From the NCBI RefSeq assembly GCF_000719475.1, contig NZ_JOGO01000133.1, positions 1 to 6,947 of the forward strand: DNA of 6,947 nucleotides, in the 5' to 3' direction. The position numbers were made by a program, and so were the translations under genes. The notes below the pieces were generated by a model. That model was not told the origin of the DNA. It did not search any database and was given only the letters and a program-made list of their open reading frames with translations. How positions within the stretch are numbered: position 1 is the first letter of the stretch; the number at the start of each line of letters is the position of its first letter. Shown piece by piece: positions 1 to 5,791 of the stretch. Origin of the DNA: Streptomyces sp. NRRL F-5630. GTDB lineage: Bacteria; Actinomycetota; Actinomycetes; Streptomycetales; Streptomycetaceae.

Positions 1-393
1 CGGGACGGGCACCGGTGGGCGCTCCCCGCGGCACAGCTCGTCCGCCGACCACTGCACCGACTTCTCGACGGCTGCCGCTGCCCCTGCAACCGCTTCTAGT
101 GCCGCCGCCTGGGCATCCTCCACGGCCGACTGCACCGCGCCGGCGGCGGTGCGCGCTCCGCGTGCTGCCACCACGGCGACCCCCGCCAGTCCACAGACCA
201 GGCCGGCCCCAATCCAGCCGCAACCTACCGACAGCGACCAGAGAGCGAAGGCGGCGACCAGCAGCACGGTAAGAAGCACCAAGGGCAGGGCCACGTCGCG
301 ACGGGCACGGTGCAGCGTGGGCGCGTCAACCGTGGGCCGCCGTCTGCGGTGGCCGGTCGCGGCTGGCCGTGCCGGGAAGGCGCTGTCAGGCAT
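1..393 (-). CDS. Partial two-TM membrane protein, possible sensor-kinase-like ATP-binding protein (N-terminus only)
   Basis: The minus strand is open for 131 codons from an ATG at 393-391 to the left edge, so only the N-terminal part is visible. The start is backed by an AAGGA Shine-Dalgarno five bases upstream (399-403). About 33 polar, Arg-rich residues come first. Two hydrophobic segments follow (about residues 34-54 and 58-77), which should form a membrane hairpin, and then an Ala-rich helical stretch (80-115) likely to be a coiled coil. The segment QWSADELCRGERPPVP (114-129) recalls the linker of Streptomyces sensor-histidine-kinase-like ATP-binding membrane proteins, whose kinase-like ATPase domain would lie beyond the edge. 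That family call comes from memory of such proteins and is tentative; membrane topology is the firmer part. It is transcribed divergently from the regulator at 898, across a gene-free stretch. Confidence 0.6.
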   Translation of the reverse strand, partial: MPDSAFPARPAATGHRRRRPTVDAPTLHRARRDVALPLVLLTVLLVAAFALWSLSVGCGWIGAGLVCGLAGVAVVAARGARTAAGAVQSAVEDAQAAALEAVAGAAAAVEKSVQWSADELCRGERPPVPVP

Positions 394-897
394 GGGAATC
401 CTTGTCAGGGGGTTGGGCTATACGTGCTGCGGCGTCAGGTCTGCGGTGGCCGGGGGTGTGCTGCGGGAGGCGGCAGCTGATCGGTACCTCGTGCAGGGCT
501 GGCCGCCCGCTCGCCGCGAAGTACCAGCCAGGCCGTCGGCTCAAGAGACAGACGGATGAGCGCTGATCATTGCCATGTCCTTGACACCCCCAGAAGGCCA
601 GGCAGGCCAGCGCAGGACGAAGGCGGCGCCTCGCAGCAGGTTGACCGTCGGCCTCGGTCGCCCACCAGTTGGTTGTCTTCTCGGCGAAGGCGAAGGCGAT
701 AGGCGCATGGCGCAACTCCCGTTCGGATCCAGCCAAAGTGAGCCGAGATCACCCGTCAGATGTGACGGCCGACGTGTGATGTCAGTGATCTGGCCGCTAC
801 GGTGAGCCAACCGTGAATCCCGTCCGAGGGGTATCCCTTCGAGGACAGGAAGGCCGTCAAAGGCGTCAAAGATCATTCCGGACCCGAAGGGCAGTCC
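394..897. other. Gene-poor intergenic region between divergent genes
   Basis: About 500 bp separate the divergent starts at 393 (minus) and 898 (plus). Open frames exist on both strands, but none combines a good ribosome binding site, a recognisable motif and a plausible protein composition. The stretch holds a short tandem hexamer array (GGCGAA, GGCGAA, GGCGAT at 683-700), a small inverted repeat CGTCA-GATG-TGACG near 757-770, and a 9-bp-period direct repeat close to the regulator start. It presumably contains the promoters of both flanking genes. I could not identify a convincing -35/-10 pair. A decayed gene in this space cannot be excluded. Confidence 0.5.
855..871. repeat. Direct repeat CGTCAAAG x2, 9-bp period, upstream of the regulator
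   Basis: CGTCAAAG occurs at 855-862 and again at 864-871, about 27 bp before the ATG at 898. A tandem half-site close to the period of one DNA turn, just upstream of a DNA-binding protein gene, could be an operator, for example for autoregulation. That role is inferred only from position; chance is a real alternative for an 8-mer pair. Confidence 0.3.
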
Positions 898-2286
898 ATG
901 GCCCATGAACGCAACATCGCCCTCGCCGCACTCATGCGCGAAGCGGGCTGGTCTCAGCCCCAAGCAGCTGCCGCAGTCGCCCGCGTTGCTGCAGAGAGTG
1001 GTGTACGTGAGCTGAAGGCCGTCTCTCGCTCGCACATCGCGATGTGGATCCAGGGCACCAGGCCCAGCGGGCAAGCGCCGCATATCCTGCGTGAGACGCT
1101 GTCCCGCAGGCTCGGCCGCCAGCTCTCCCTGACCGACCTCGGGCTGAAAGTAGAGCCCGTCGGCTCGACCGACAGCAGTTCCGACTGGAGCGTCGATCCT
1201 CTGACCGTGCTGGCCGAGCTGGGAAGCGACGATCTGGACATGCACCGACGCAAGCTGCTGACGACCGCCGCGTACTCGGCCGCCGGTCTTGCCCTGCCTG
1301 CCACCTCGTGGTGGGCAGCCGCCCCCGCCACAGCGGCGACCCGCCGACCGTCCTCCTCGCGCTCGGTGACCCCAGCCGACATCGATGATGTCCGCGACCT
1401 CACGGCCTACTACTCGGCGCGCGACCAGAAGCGAGGCGGCGCAACCGGTCGCAAAGCCCTCGCCAGCCACCTGCTCGACGAGGCGGTACCGCTGCTCGGC
1501 GGCCGATTCCGTACAGATCAGCTCCGCCGAGACACCTACTCCGCCGTCGCGGAAATGACGTACCTCGCTGGCTGGATGGCCTTCGACGCCGGCGAACATC
1601 GCACCGCTCAGCGCTACCTCACCATCGCCGCCCGCATCGCGGCGGAAGCCGGAGACGGACCGCTCACTGGCCACGTCCTGCGCGCTCTCGCCCACCAGGC
1701 CGTCGACCTCGGGCACCCCCGCAGGGCACTTGACCTGGCCGACGCATCGATGTCCTGCGACCGCTACGGCCAGGCAAGCCACCGCGAGAAAGCTCTGCTG
1801 GCGATCGTGCACGCTCGCGCCCTCGCAGCTGGCGGTGACCGATCCGGAACCATGGCGGCCATCAACCGTGCGGAGCGGGACCTCGCCCGCGCCGATACCA
1901 CTGAGGCGCCGACCCGCGTCGGCTTCTTCCAGGAAGCGTCCCTCGCCCACGAGACGGCCTGCGCTCTGCGCGACATAGGCCAGTCCCGCGACGCCGAGAT
2001 CCACTTCAAGCGGAGCGTGGCCACGCGCCGGCGCCAGCAGTTCGCCCGCACCCACAGCGTGACCCTCGGCTACCTCGGCGCCGTCCAAGTGCAGAGAGGG
2101 AACCTCGACGAGGCGTGCGCAACCTGGAACGACGCACTCGACGCCATGACGGGCGTGCAGTCCGGACGGACACGTGATGTCATCGTCCGAATTCAGCGCG
2201 ATCTCTCGCCTGTCCGGCACCGCGGAGGCCGCCATGTCGCCGAGCTGGACCGCCGGGCACGCGGCCTGCTCCGACCCGCAGGCTGA
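898..2286 (+). CDS. HTH/TPR transcriptional regulator with internal Tat-like motif
   Basis: This 462-residue protein belongs to a Streptomyces regulator family often annotated as XRE-type regulator, TPR protein or Tat pathway signal protein. Residues 1-85 form a small helical DNA-binding-like domain (ALMREAGWSQPQAAAAVARV, then SRSHIAMWIQGTRPSG, a likely recognition-helix region). A linker leads to DMHRRKLLTTAAYSAAGLALP (115-134), which mimics a twin-arginine signal but lies too far inside to be an ordinary leader. The remaining 300 residues are Ala-rich paired helices of TPR type (YLAGWMAFDAGEHRTAQRYL at 222-241, ACATWNDALDAM at 407-418) that could bind a peptide or partner. The ATG is preceded by GAAGG (886-890) at seven bases. 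It is likely a cytoplasmic regulator; its target is unknown. The TrmO homologue follows after 73 bp on the same strand and may be co-transcribed. Confidence 0.85.
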   Translation: MAHERNIALAALMREAGWSQPQAAAAVARVAAESGVRELKAVSRSHIAMWIQGTRPSGQAPHILRETLSRRLGRQLSLTDLGLKVEPVGSTDSSSDWSVDPLTVLAELGSDDLDMHRRKLLTTAAYSAAGLALPATSWWAAAPATAATRRPSSSRSVTPADIDDVRDLTAYYSARDQKRGGATGRKALASHLLDEAVPLLGGRFRTDQLRRDTYSAVAEMTYLAGWMAFDAGEHRTAQRYLTIAARIAAEAGDGPLTGHVLRALAHQAVDLGHPRRALDLADASMSCDRYGQASHREKALLAIVHARALAAGGDRSGTMAAINRAERDLARADTTEAPTRVGFFQEASLAHETACALRDIGQSRDAEIHFKRSVATRRRQQFARTHSVTLGYLGAVQVQRGNLDEACATWNDALDAMTGVQSGRTRDVIVRIQRDLSPVRHRGGRHVAELDRRARGLLRPAG

Positions 2287-2359
2287 TCGCGACACGGACG
2301 TTTGACGCCCCACGACCGCCCGCAATCCCAGCATCGCCCGACGAGAGGAAGCAGCACCG

Positions 2360-2848
2360 GTGACGACGTACGAGGTCGAAGCAGTCGCGACGGTCGTTGG
2401 CGGCCACACCCGCGTTCACGATGACTACCAGGGTGGGGTTCAGTCGGTGATTCGACTCAACGAGGCGTACCCCCTCGAAACCCTGCAGGGCATTGAGGAG
2501 TTCTCCCATTTGACTGTGACGTGGCGCTTCCACCTGGCGCGCCCCGAAGACGTCCAGCTGCACGCGCGCAGCCCACGGGGTAATCCGAGTTGGCCGGCGA
2601 CCGGCACATTCGTCCACCGCAACCACCGGCGCCCCAACCAACTGGCAGTCAGCTACCCGCGGCTGCTCGGAGTCGACGGTCGGAACCTTGCCGTCACCGA
2701 CCTCGACGCCGTCGATGGAACTCCCATTCTCGACGTTGCGCCGTACTTTGAGCAGATGGGCCCTCGTGGCCCAATTCGTCAGCCAGTTTGGCCGGGTGAG
2801 ATGCTTGCGACCTACTGGGAGGACTCGGCAGGGCGCCCTCAGCCTTAG
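2360..2848 (+). CDS. TrmO/TsaA-family SAM-dependent tRNA methyltransferase homologue
   Basis: This 162-residue protein has the signature of the TrmO/TsaA (UPF0066) beta-barrel SAM-binding fold. It shows GIEEFSHLTVTWRFH (44-58), then TGTFVHRNHRRPNQLAVS (81-98), matching the family pattern of an Arg followed by RPN, then LDAVDGTPILDVAPYF (115-130). The C-terminal RQPVWPGEMLATYW (140-153) fits the short actinobacterial branch. Characterised TrmO methylates t6A37 of a threonine tRNA to m6t6A; E. coli TrmO is longer (about 235 residues), so the substrate here is not assured. The GTG start is chosen because a purine-rich GAGAGGA site lies about ten bases upstream and the protein aligns from its first strand. 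It sits 73 bp after the TPR regulator, probably in one transcript, and ends just before a strong hairpin. Confidence 0.85.
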   Translation: MTTYEVEAVATVVGGHTRVHDDYQGGVQSVIRLNEAYPLETLQGIEEFSHLTVTWRFHLARPEDVQLHARSPRGNPSWPATGTFVHRNHRRPNQLAVSYPRLLGVDGRNLAVTDLDAVDGTPILDVAPYFEQMGPRGPIRQPVWPGEMLATYWEDSAGRPQP

Positions 2849-2883
2849 GACGAGGCCAGCAAACCAGGCGGAATGAGGCGGTT

Positions 2884-2908
2884 CCCCCCGCAACACTCCT
2901 GCGGGGGG
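2884..2908. terminator. GC-rich bidirectional hairpin terminator between convergent genes
   Basis: CCCCCCGCA (2884-2892) pairs perfectly with TGCGGGGGG (2900-2908) around a seven-base loop. It lies 36 bp after the TrmO homologue stop and 20 bp from the stop of the convergent DUF397 gene, so it can terminate both. There is no T tract, as is common in Streptomyces. Confidence 0.85.
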
Positions 2909-2927
2909 CCTCTCCCGTACCAAAAGC

Positions 2928-3191
2928 TCAGTTGTCGACAACGACTGAGTCGAGAGCGCCCCTACGGACGGTGTCTATGAAGGCGGAGAATGCTGGGGCG
3001 GGGAAGGCCAGCGCCGGCCCGTCCTTCAGCTTGGAGTCCCGCACGCCGACCAGCCCGGACCTAGAGGCGGCAGCACTCCGTGCCGTGGTCTCGATGCAGT
3101 TGCCGTTGTCTTGCGAGCTGTAAGAAGACTTGTTCCACTGCTCTGCGGGTGCCAGGTCCGTGGAGACGGGGTAGTGCTTGGGATTCGTCAT
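2928..3191 (-). CDS. DUF397 protein (BldB/WhiJ-partner type)
   Basis: This 87-residue protein has the DUF397 signature: WNKSSYSS (19-26), GNCIET (30-35), VGVRDSK (48-54), and a C-terminal half with GPALAFPAPAFSAFIDTVR (58-76). BldB, needed for development in Streptomyces, belongs to this family, and DUF397 genes commonly sit beside XRE-DUF5753 regulators as their cognate partners. The start at 3191 is chosen because its ATG overlaps the TGA of the upstream regulator (ATGA), which implies translational coupling; an ATG two codons earlier (3197) is equally open, and neither has a strong Shine-Dalgarno. A much longer in-frame extension to 3311 would lie inside the regulator gene and is not supported. 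It probably acts as a small cytoplasmic modulator of the regulator; the mechanism is unknown. Confidence 0.9.
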   Translation of the reverse strand: MTNPKHYPVSTDLAPAEQWNKSSYSSQDNGNCIETTARSAAASRSGLVGVRDSKLKDGPALAFPAPAFSAFIDTVRRGALDSVVVDN

Positions 3192-4051
3192 TTCCATAGT
3201 TTCTGTTCGAGGGTGTGCAGGAACTGCGGCGTCTGGTTCGGGCCCGGAGCCGACTTGACCATTGCGTCGAACTGCCGCTGGTACTGCGCCACGTCCGATG
3301 CCTTCGACCACATGGTGGTGGCCTTCGCGCTATCGCTCTGGACCACCGGGTCGAGGTCCACGAACTCCAGAACCGTGAAGTTGAACGCAGCTCGGTAGGT
3401 GGGCCAATCTTCGGGGATGATCTGGACCTCGACGGTGTCCAGCTCGTTGAGACGGATGATCTCTGCGTACTGCGCCCGCATCACCTCGGGCGATCCGACG
3501 AGCGTGCGCAACGTGGCCTCCGTCAGGATTATGTGCACCTCAGCGCCGCCCGACGCGAAAAGCTCCTTGCGGTCCATCCGCGACCGAACTCCTTGCTCGA
3601 CGAAGTCCGTCGTTCGCTCCTCGACGACCTTCGCGGACATTCCGAGAGCCGTCGCGTATGACTCCTCCTGGAGGAGTCCGTGCACCACATTGAGTTCGTA
3701 CCCCTTGACCTTGATCGCGTCGCGCTCCAGGCCGAGGTACATGGGCAGACCCGACGGCAGCACATTGCGATACGTCGTAAACGGCTCCTTGCTCAGGGAG
3801 TCTCGCTGCATCTTCAGCAGCGCGTCCCGGTCGTCGGGATCGGCAACCTCGTAGTAGTCCATGAGCTTTTCGAGGTCTGCCAGCTTGGGCAGCGGGATGT
3901 CGCCGGCTTCGACGCGGCTGATCTTCGACCGGGAGAAGCCGAGAGCCGTGGAGACTCCTTCAGCCGTTCGACCAGGCACCCTTTCGCGTAGGGCCCGGAG
4001 TTCCTTGCCGAGCATGACCCGCAGGTACGTCGGTCCTCGTCGTGCGGCCAC
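3188..4051 (-). CDS. XRE-family HTH regulator with C-terminal DUF5753 (WhiJ/AbaA-like)
   Basis: The 287-residue protein has an N-terminal XRE helix-turn-helix (about 14-70: LGKELRALRE, then ALGFSRSKISRVEAGDIPLP, then LMDYYEV) and a C-terminal DUF5753 domain (about 100-282). The domain shows YLGLERDAIKVKGYELNVVHGLLQEESYATAL (105-136) and VQIIPEDW (209-216), both typical. In most relatives the central motif is PGLLQT; here it reads HGLLQE. The GTG at 4051 gives the usual family length and has an AGGGG site four bases upstream (4056-4060). The next in-frame ATG, at residue 13, lacks one, and a longer extension to 4213 has no family resemblance. WhiJ from Streptomyces coelicolor has this architecture and influences the start of differentiation. 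Its gene overlaps the DUF397 gene by four bases and is divergent from the ATPase gene at 4419. Confidence 0.9.
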   Translation of the reverse strand: MAARRGPTYLRVMLGKELRALRERVPGRTAEGVSTALGFSRSKISRVEAGDIPLPKLADLEKLMDYYEVADPDDRDALLKMQRDSLSKEPFTTYRNVLPSGLPMYLGLERDAIKVKGYELNVVHGLLQEESYATALGMSAKVVEERTTDFVEQGVRSRMDRKELFASGGAEVHIILTEATLRTLVGSPEVMRAQYAEIIRLNELDTVEVQIIPEDWPTYRAAFNFTVLEFVDLDPVVQSDSAKATTMWSKASDVAQYQRQFDAMVKSAPGPNQTPQFLHTLEQKLWK

Positions 4052-4055
4052 CTGT

Positions 4056-4060
4056 CCCCT
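4056..4060 (-). promoter_or_regulatory. Ribosome binding site setting the GTG start of the DUF5753 regulator
   Basis: On the minus strand AGGGG lies four bases before the GTG at 4051-4049. Spacing is short but acceptable, and no other in-frame start nearby has a better site. Confidence 0.5.
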
Positions 4061-4126
4061 CACTTCGGTGTGCTGTTCGTCGGATCGAGGCCCCAGCTCG
4101 GCCGCATTGCGTAGTTGTCTGCCAGC

Positions 4127-4166
4127 CGGGAGGTTCAGTCCGGAGTCTGGCACGCTCTGCCTCCCG
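4127..4166. repeat. 7-bp inverted repeat in the divergent promoter region
   Basis: CGGGAGG (4127-4133) is matched by CCTCCCG (4160-4166) with 26 bases between. In RNA this would be a weak stem with a large loop; as DNA it could be a pair of operator half-sites between the divergent regulator and ATPase. Function is inferred from position only. Confidence 0.35.
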
Positions 4167-4418
4167 TGCACCACCCTCTGTCGGTTACCGGGCACTTGCC
4201 AATGTGGGCCCAAGAGGGTTCTCGTGCGTGCACTCCCTTGAATGTTAATTGGTGTGTGCGCAACGCTGGTTGGGCCGCGCGGGGGTCACCTTCTTGGAGG
4301 CGTGCCGCAGCGGACCGAGTGTGTGCGATGTGCTGCTGTACGGCGGGCCGTCATCCCTGTCAGGAGCGTAGCGGGCGCACTCGGTAGAAGGTCTGCCGAC
4401 CGTGAGGGGTGCAGGACG

Positions 4419-4871
4419 ATGACGAAAGCATGCCGACGAACCGACGCGCTCTCGCGTGGTGGTGTCCAGGGACAAGTCGGGCGTGAGTTCCAAGTGGAGC
4501 TGAACGTGACTCCGGAACAGCTCGGACGCTTCCGGCGCATCATCGCGGCGCACGTCCGCTGGTGGGGCCAGGAGGCCATCATCGACCGTGCTGTCATGTG
4601 CGCGACAGAAATGATGGGCAACGTCGCGAAGCACACCGACGGCAGGTGCCGGATTGTTCTCCAAGAGATGGCCAGGGGGGTCCGGATCGTCGTGAGCGAC
4701 CACAATCCGACCCTGCCAAGCGTGTTGCAGCCCGACTGGGAGTCCGAGAGCGGCCGAGGCATGTGGCTGCTGAGCGAGACGGCGCAGAACTGGGGCGCAG
4801 TGCCGACGCCCGGCGGGAAGGACGTGTGGGCGGAGCTTTGTTCCGACAAGGTGGCGGAGGTAGCGCCATGA
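4419..4871 (+). CDS. GHKL-type ATP-binding protein, anti-sigma-factor (RsbW/SpoIIAB)-like
   Basis: This 150-residue protein is a lone HATPase_c (Bergerat-fold) domain of the Streptomyces ATP-binding regulatory protein type. The N-box is EMMGNVAKH (64-72, with E64, N68 and H72), the G1 box is VVSDHNPTLP (91-100, D94), the G2 box is SGRGMWLL (111-118), and it ends with NWGAVPTPGGKDVWAEL (124-140), the usual closing strand. Family members are serine/threonine kinases of anti-sigma-factor antagonists or regulators of unknown partner. The ATG at 4419 is preceded by GAGGGG (4404-4409) at nine bases; the frame is open further upstream but without similarity. It is divergent from the XRE-DUF5753/DUF397 pair, the composition seen in abaA and whiJ-type clusters, and its stop overlaps the start of a 35-codon ORF. 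Confidence 0.9.
   Translation: MTKACRRTDALSRGGVQGQVGREFQVELNVTPEQLGRFRRIIAAHVRWWGQEAIIDRAVMCATEMMGNVAKHTDGRCRIVLQEMARGVRIVVSDHNPTLPSVLQPDWESESGRGMWLLSETAQNWGAVPTPGGKDVWAELCSDKVAEVAP
4856..4860 (+). promoter_or_regulatory. Strong Shine-Dalgarno (GGAGG) for the small overlapping ORF
   Basis: GGAGG lies seven bases before the ATG at 4868, inside the last codons of the ATPase gene. It is among the best-matched sites in the window and is the main evidence that the 35-codon ORF is translated. Confidence 0.7.
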
Positions 4872-4975
4872 CTCGGGCTGCCACCCGGCTTCCGGCAGCG
4901 GAGTTCGCCCGTAGGGGACGCCGGGCGCTAACGCTGCTCAGTGAAGCGTTTCTGCGCGATGGCCCTCCCACCTAG
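4868..4975 (+). CDS. Small 35-residue protein translationally coupled to the ATPase gene
   Basis: The ATG overlaps the ATPase stop as ATGA and is preceded by GGAGG at ideal spacing. The ORF runs 35 codons to TAG. The product is basic at the N-terminus, with AEFARRGRRALTLLSEAFLRD (11-31) predicted as one amphipathic helix, and carries no TM segment or signal peptide. I do not recognise a named family. Stop-start overlap with such a site points to co-translation with the ATPase, so a small partner or modulator of that protein is a reasonable inference. It might instead be a chance reading frame, but the coincidence of overlap and site makes that less likely. A hairpin follows at 4999. Confidence 0.6.
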   Translation: MTRAATRLPAAEFARRGRRALTLLSEAFLRDGPPT

Positions 4976-4998
4976 TTTCTAGTGCCGCGTTCCTCCTA

Positions 4999-5017
4999 GG
5001 GGGGCCCGCTGCCCCCT
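4999..5017 (+). terminator. GC-rich hairpin, probable terminator after the ATPase/small-ORF unit
   Basis: GGGGGGC (4999-5005) pairs with GCCCCCT (5011-5017), six GC pairs plus one G-T, around a five-base loop. An overlapping alternative stem uses GCCCGC (5004-5009) with GCGGGC (5018-5023). It is placed 23 bp after the small ORF and about 95 bp before the next gene. Confidence 0.65.
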
Positions 5018-5111
5018 GCGGGCGCAGGCTGCCCCGTTTCTCGTACGTATCGGTCGCTCTCACCGGCCAAGCCGCGTGTGCGTCGGCCATCCACCCCACG
5101 ACCGGAGCATC

Positions 5112-5711
5112 ATGGAACCCGAACCGCGGCGCGCGGACTTCGCACGCGAGCTGATTACCCGTGCGGCGACGGCAGACGTCACCTGGTTTCGTTTGAACCG
5201 AGGGCAGTTGTCGCACCGGGAAATTGGCAAATGCCGTTTGGCCGACCACGCCAACGCCGAGGTGCTTCGCAGGATCACAGCCGATCATGGCTGGCCGGGT
5301 TGGAGTCTGGTGGGCCGCGACGGAGCGACCGCTGCCTGGCAGATCGCTCTCCGGGCGGACAGCCAACCAGCCGTCCAGAGGTACTTCGCTGACCGGATGT
5401 ACCAGGCCGTTCGTGTAGGTGAGGCCGCGGTTCGCCACTGGGCACATTTGCATGATCGTTGTCTTCTCGGCTACGGCGCCGCCCAGGAGTTCGGCACGCA
5501 GTATCGGCACGGCCCTGAGGGTCCGCAGCGCCTGCGAGTGACTGAGCCGGGCGGGCTCGATGAACGCCGTGCCGAGGTCGGACTTCCGCCCGCGGAAGAT
5601 GCGCTGGCCCGCCTTCACAAGCGTCTGACGGCGGAGTCGCGCCTGCACCCCGACCCCGGGGGCGAGGAGCAGGGCGACGTACCGACGGTCGAACTTGAGG
5701 CCATCGCATGA
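5112..5711 (+). CDS. DUF6624 family protein of unknown function
   Basis: The 199-residue product matches DUF6624 as I know it: DHGWPGWSLVGRDGATAAW (58-76), a following helix with RADSQPAVQRYF (81-92), the segment AHLHDRCLLGYGAAQEFGTQY (111-131), and LDERRAEVGLPPAEDALARL (149-168). No catalytic role is established for the family. The protein lacks TM segments or a signal peptide and is probably cytoplasmic. The ATG at 5112 has GGAG (5104-5107) four bases upstream; an in-frame ATG at 5076 would add 12 residues without similarity or a clear site. It is preceded by the hairpin at 4999, so it is probably transcribed on its own. Its stop forms an ATGA overlap with a 27-codon ORF. Confidence 0.8.
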   Translation: MEPEPRRADFARELITRAATADVTWFRLNRGQLSHREIGKCRLADHANAEVLRRITADHGWPGWSLVGRDGATAAWQIALRADSQPAVQRYFADRMYQAVRVGEAAVRHWAHLHDRCLLGYGAAQEFGTQYRHGPEGPQRLRVTEPGGLDERRAEVGLPPAEDALARLHKRLTAESRLHPDPGGEEQGDVPTVELEAIA

Positions 5712-5791
5712 CGTCGGCCATAGCCACCCCGCCGCAGCGAAAAGGCTCACGCCTTGGTAGCGCAGGCCCTGGGGAATCGGGGCCGGCGTAG
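5708..5791 (+). CDS. Possible 27-residue ORF overlapping the DUF6624 stop
   Basis: An ATG overlaps the DUF6624 stop (ATGA) and has TTGAGG ending seven bases upstream (5695-5700). The frame runs 27 codons to TAG at 5789-5791. The product is rich in Gly, Pro and Ser, without a helix or motif I recognise. The start signals are reasonable but the composition argues against a folded protein, so this is a weak candidate or the decayed start of a longer gene. Confidence 0.25.
   Translation: MTSAIATPPQRKGSRLGSAGPGESGPA

Larger units (their letters stand above)
4052..4418. promoter_or_regulatory. Divergent intergenic control region of the WhiJ/AbaA-like locus
   Basis: This 367-bp gap separates the divergent regulator (minus, start 4051) and ATPase (plus, start 4419) and must hold both promoters. 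It contains a 7-bp inverted repeat (4127-4133/4160-4166), a short palindrome CGGT-T-ACCG (4182-4190), and an AT-rich patch (TTGAATGTTAATT, 4238-4250) that stands out in the GC-rich surroundings and may mark a promoter. I could not fix a -35/-10 pair with proper spacing on either strand. Reading frames through the region lack coding character. Confidence 0.5.

Noticed and set aside
798..803. TACGGT as a possible -10 box for the TPR regulator
   Set aside because: It fits only a loose TANNNT pattern and no acceptable -35 element lies 16-19 bases upstream.
575..805. 76-codon plus-strand frame in the left intergenic region
   Set aside because: No Shine-Dalgarno at proper spacing, no motif, and atypical composition.
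541..2409. 622-codon open frame on the minus strand opposite the TPR regulator
   Set aside because: It is a product of high GC at third positions in the plus-strand gene. Its translation has no recognisable domain, and the plus strand encodes a clear regulator with a good ribosome binding site.
2180..2941. 253-codon minus-strand frame opposite the TrmO homologue
   Set aside because: It crosses the strong terminator hairpin and lies antisense to a clear TrmO-family gene; no motifs.
3192..3311. N-terminal extension of the DUF397 protein by 40 codons
   Set aside because: The extension lies wholly inside the DUF5753 regulator gene and lacks DUF397 similarity; the ATGA start fits family length.
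4128..4175. tRNA-like appearance (GGGAGG ... GGTTCAGTCC ... CCTCCC ... CCA)
   Set aside because: Far too short for a tRNA, with no anticodon arm or cloverleaf; only the 7-bp inverted repeat is kept.
4242..4418. 59-residue N-terminal extension of the ATPase
   Set aside because: The stretch has no similarity to HATPase proteins, and a good start with GAGGGG lies at 4419.
4938..5750. 270-codon minus-strand frame opposite the DUF6624 gene
   Set aside because: Composition is typical of an antisense shadow, and the plus strand has recognisable DUF6624 motifs.
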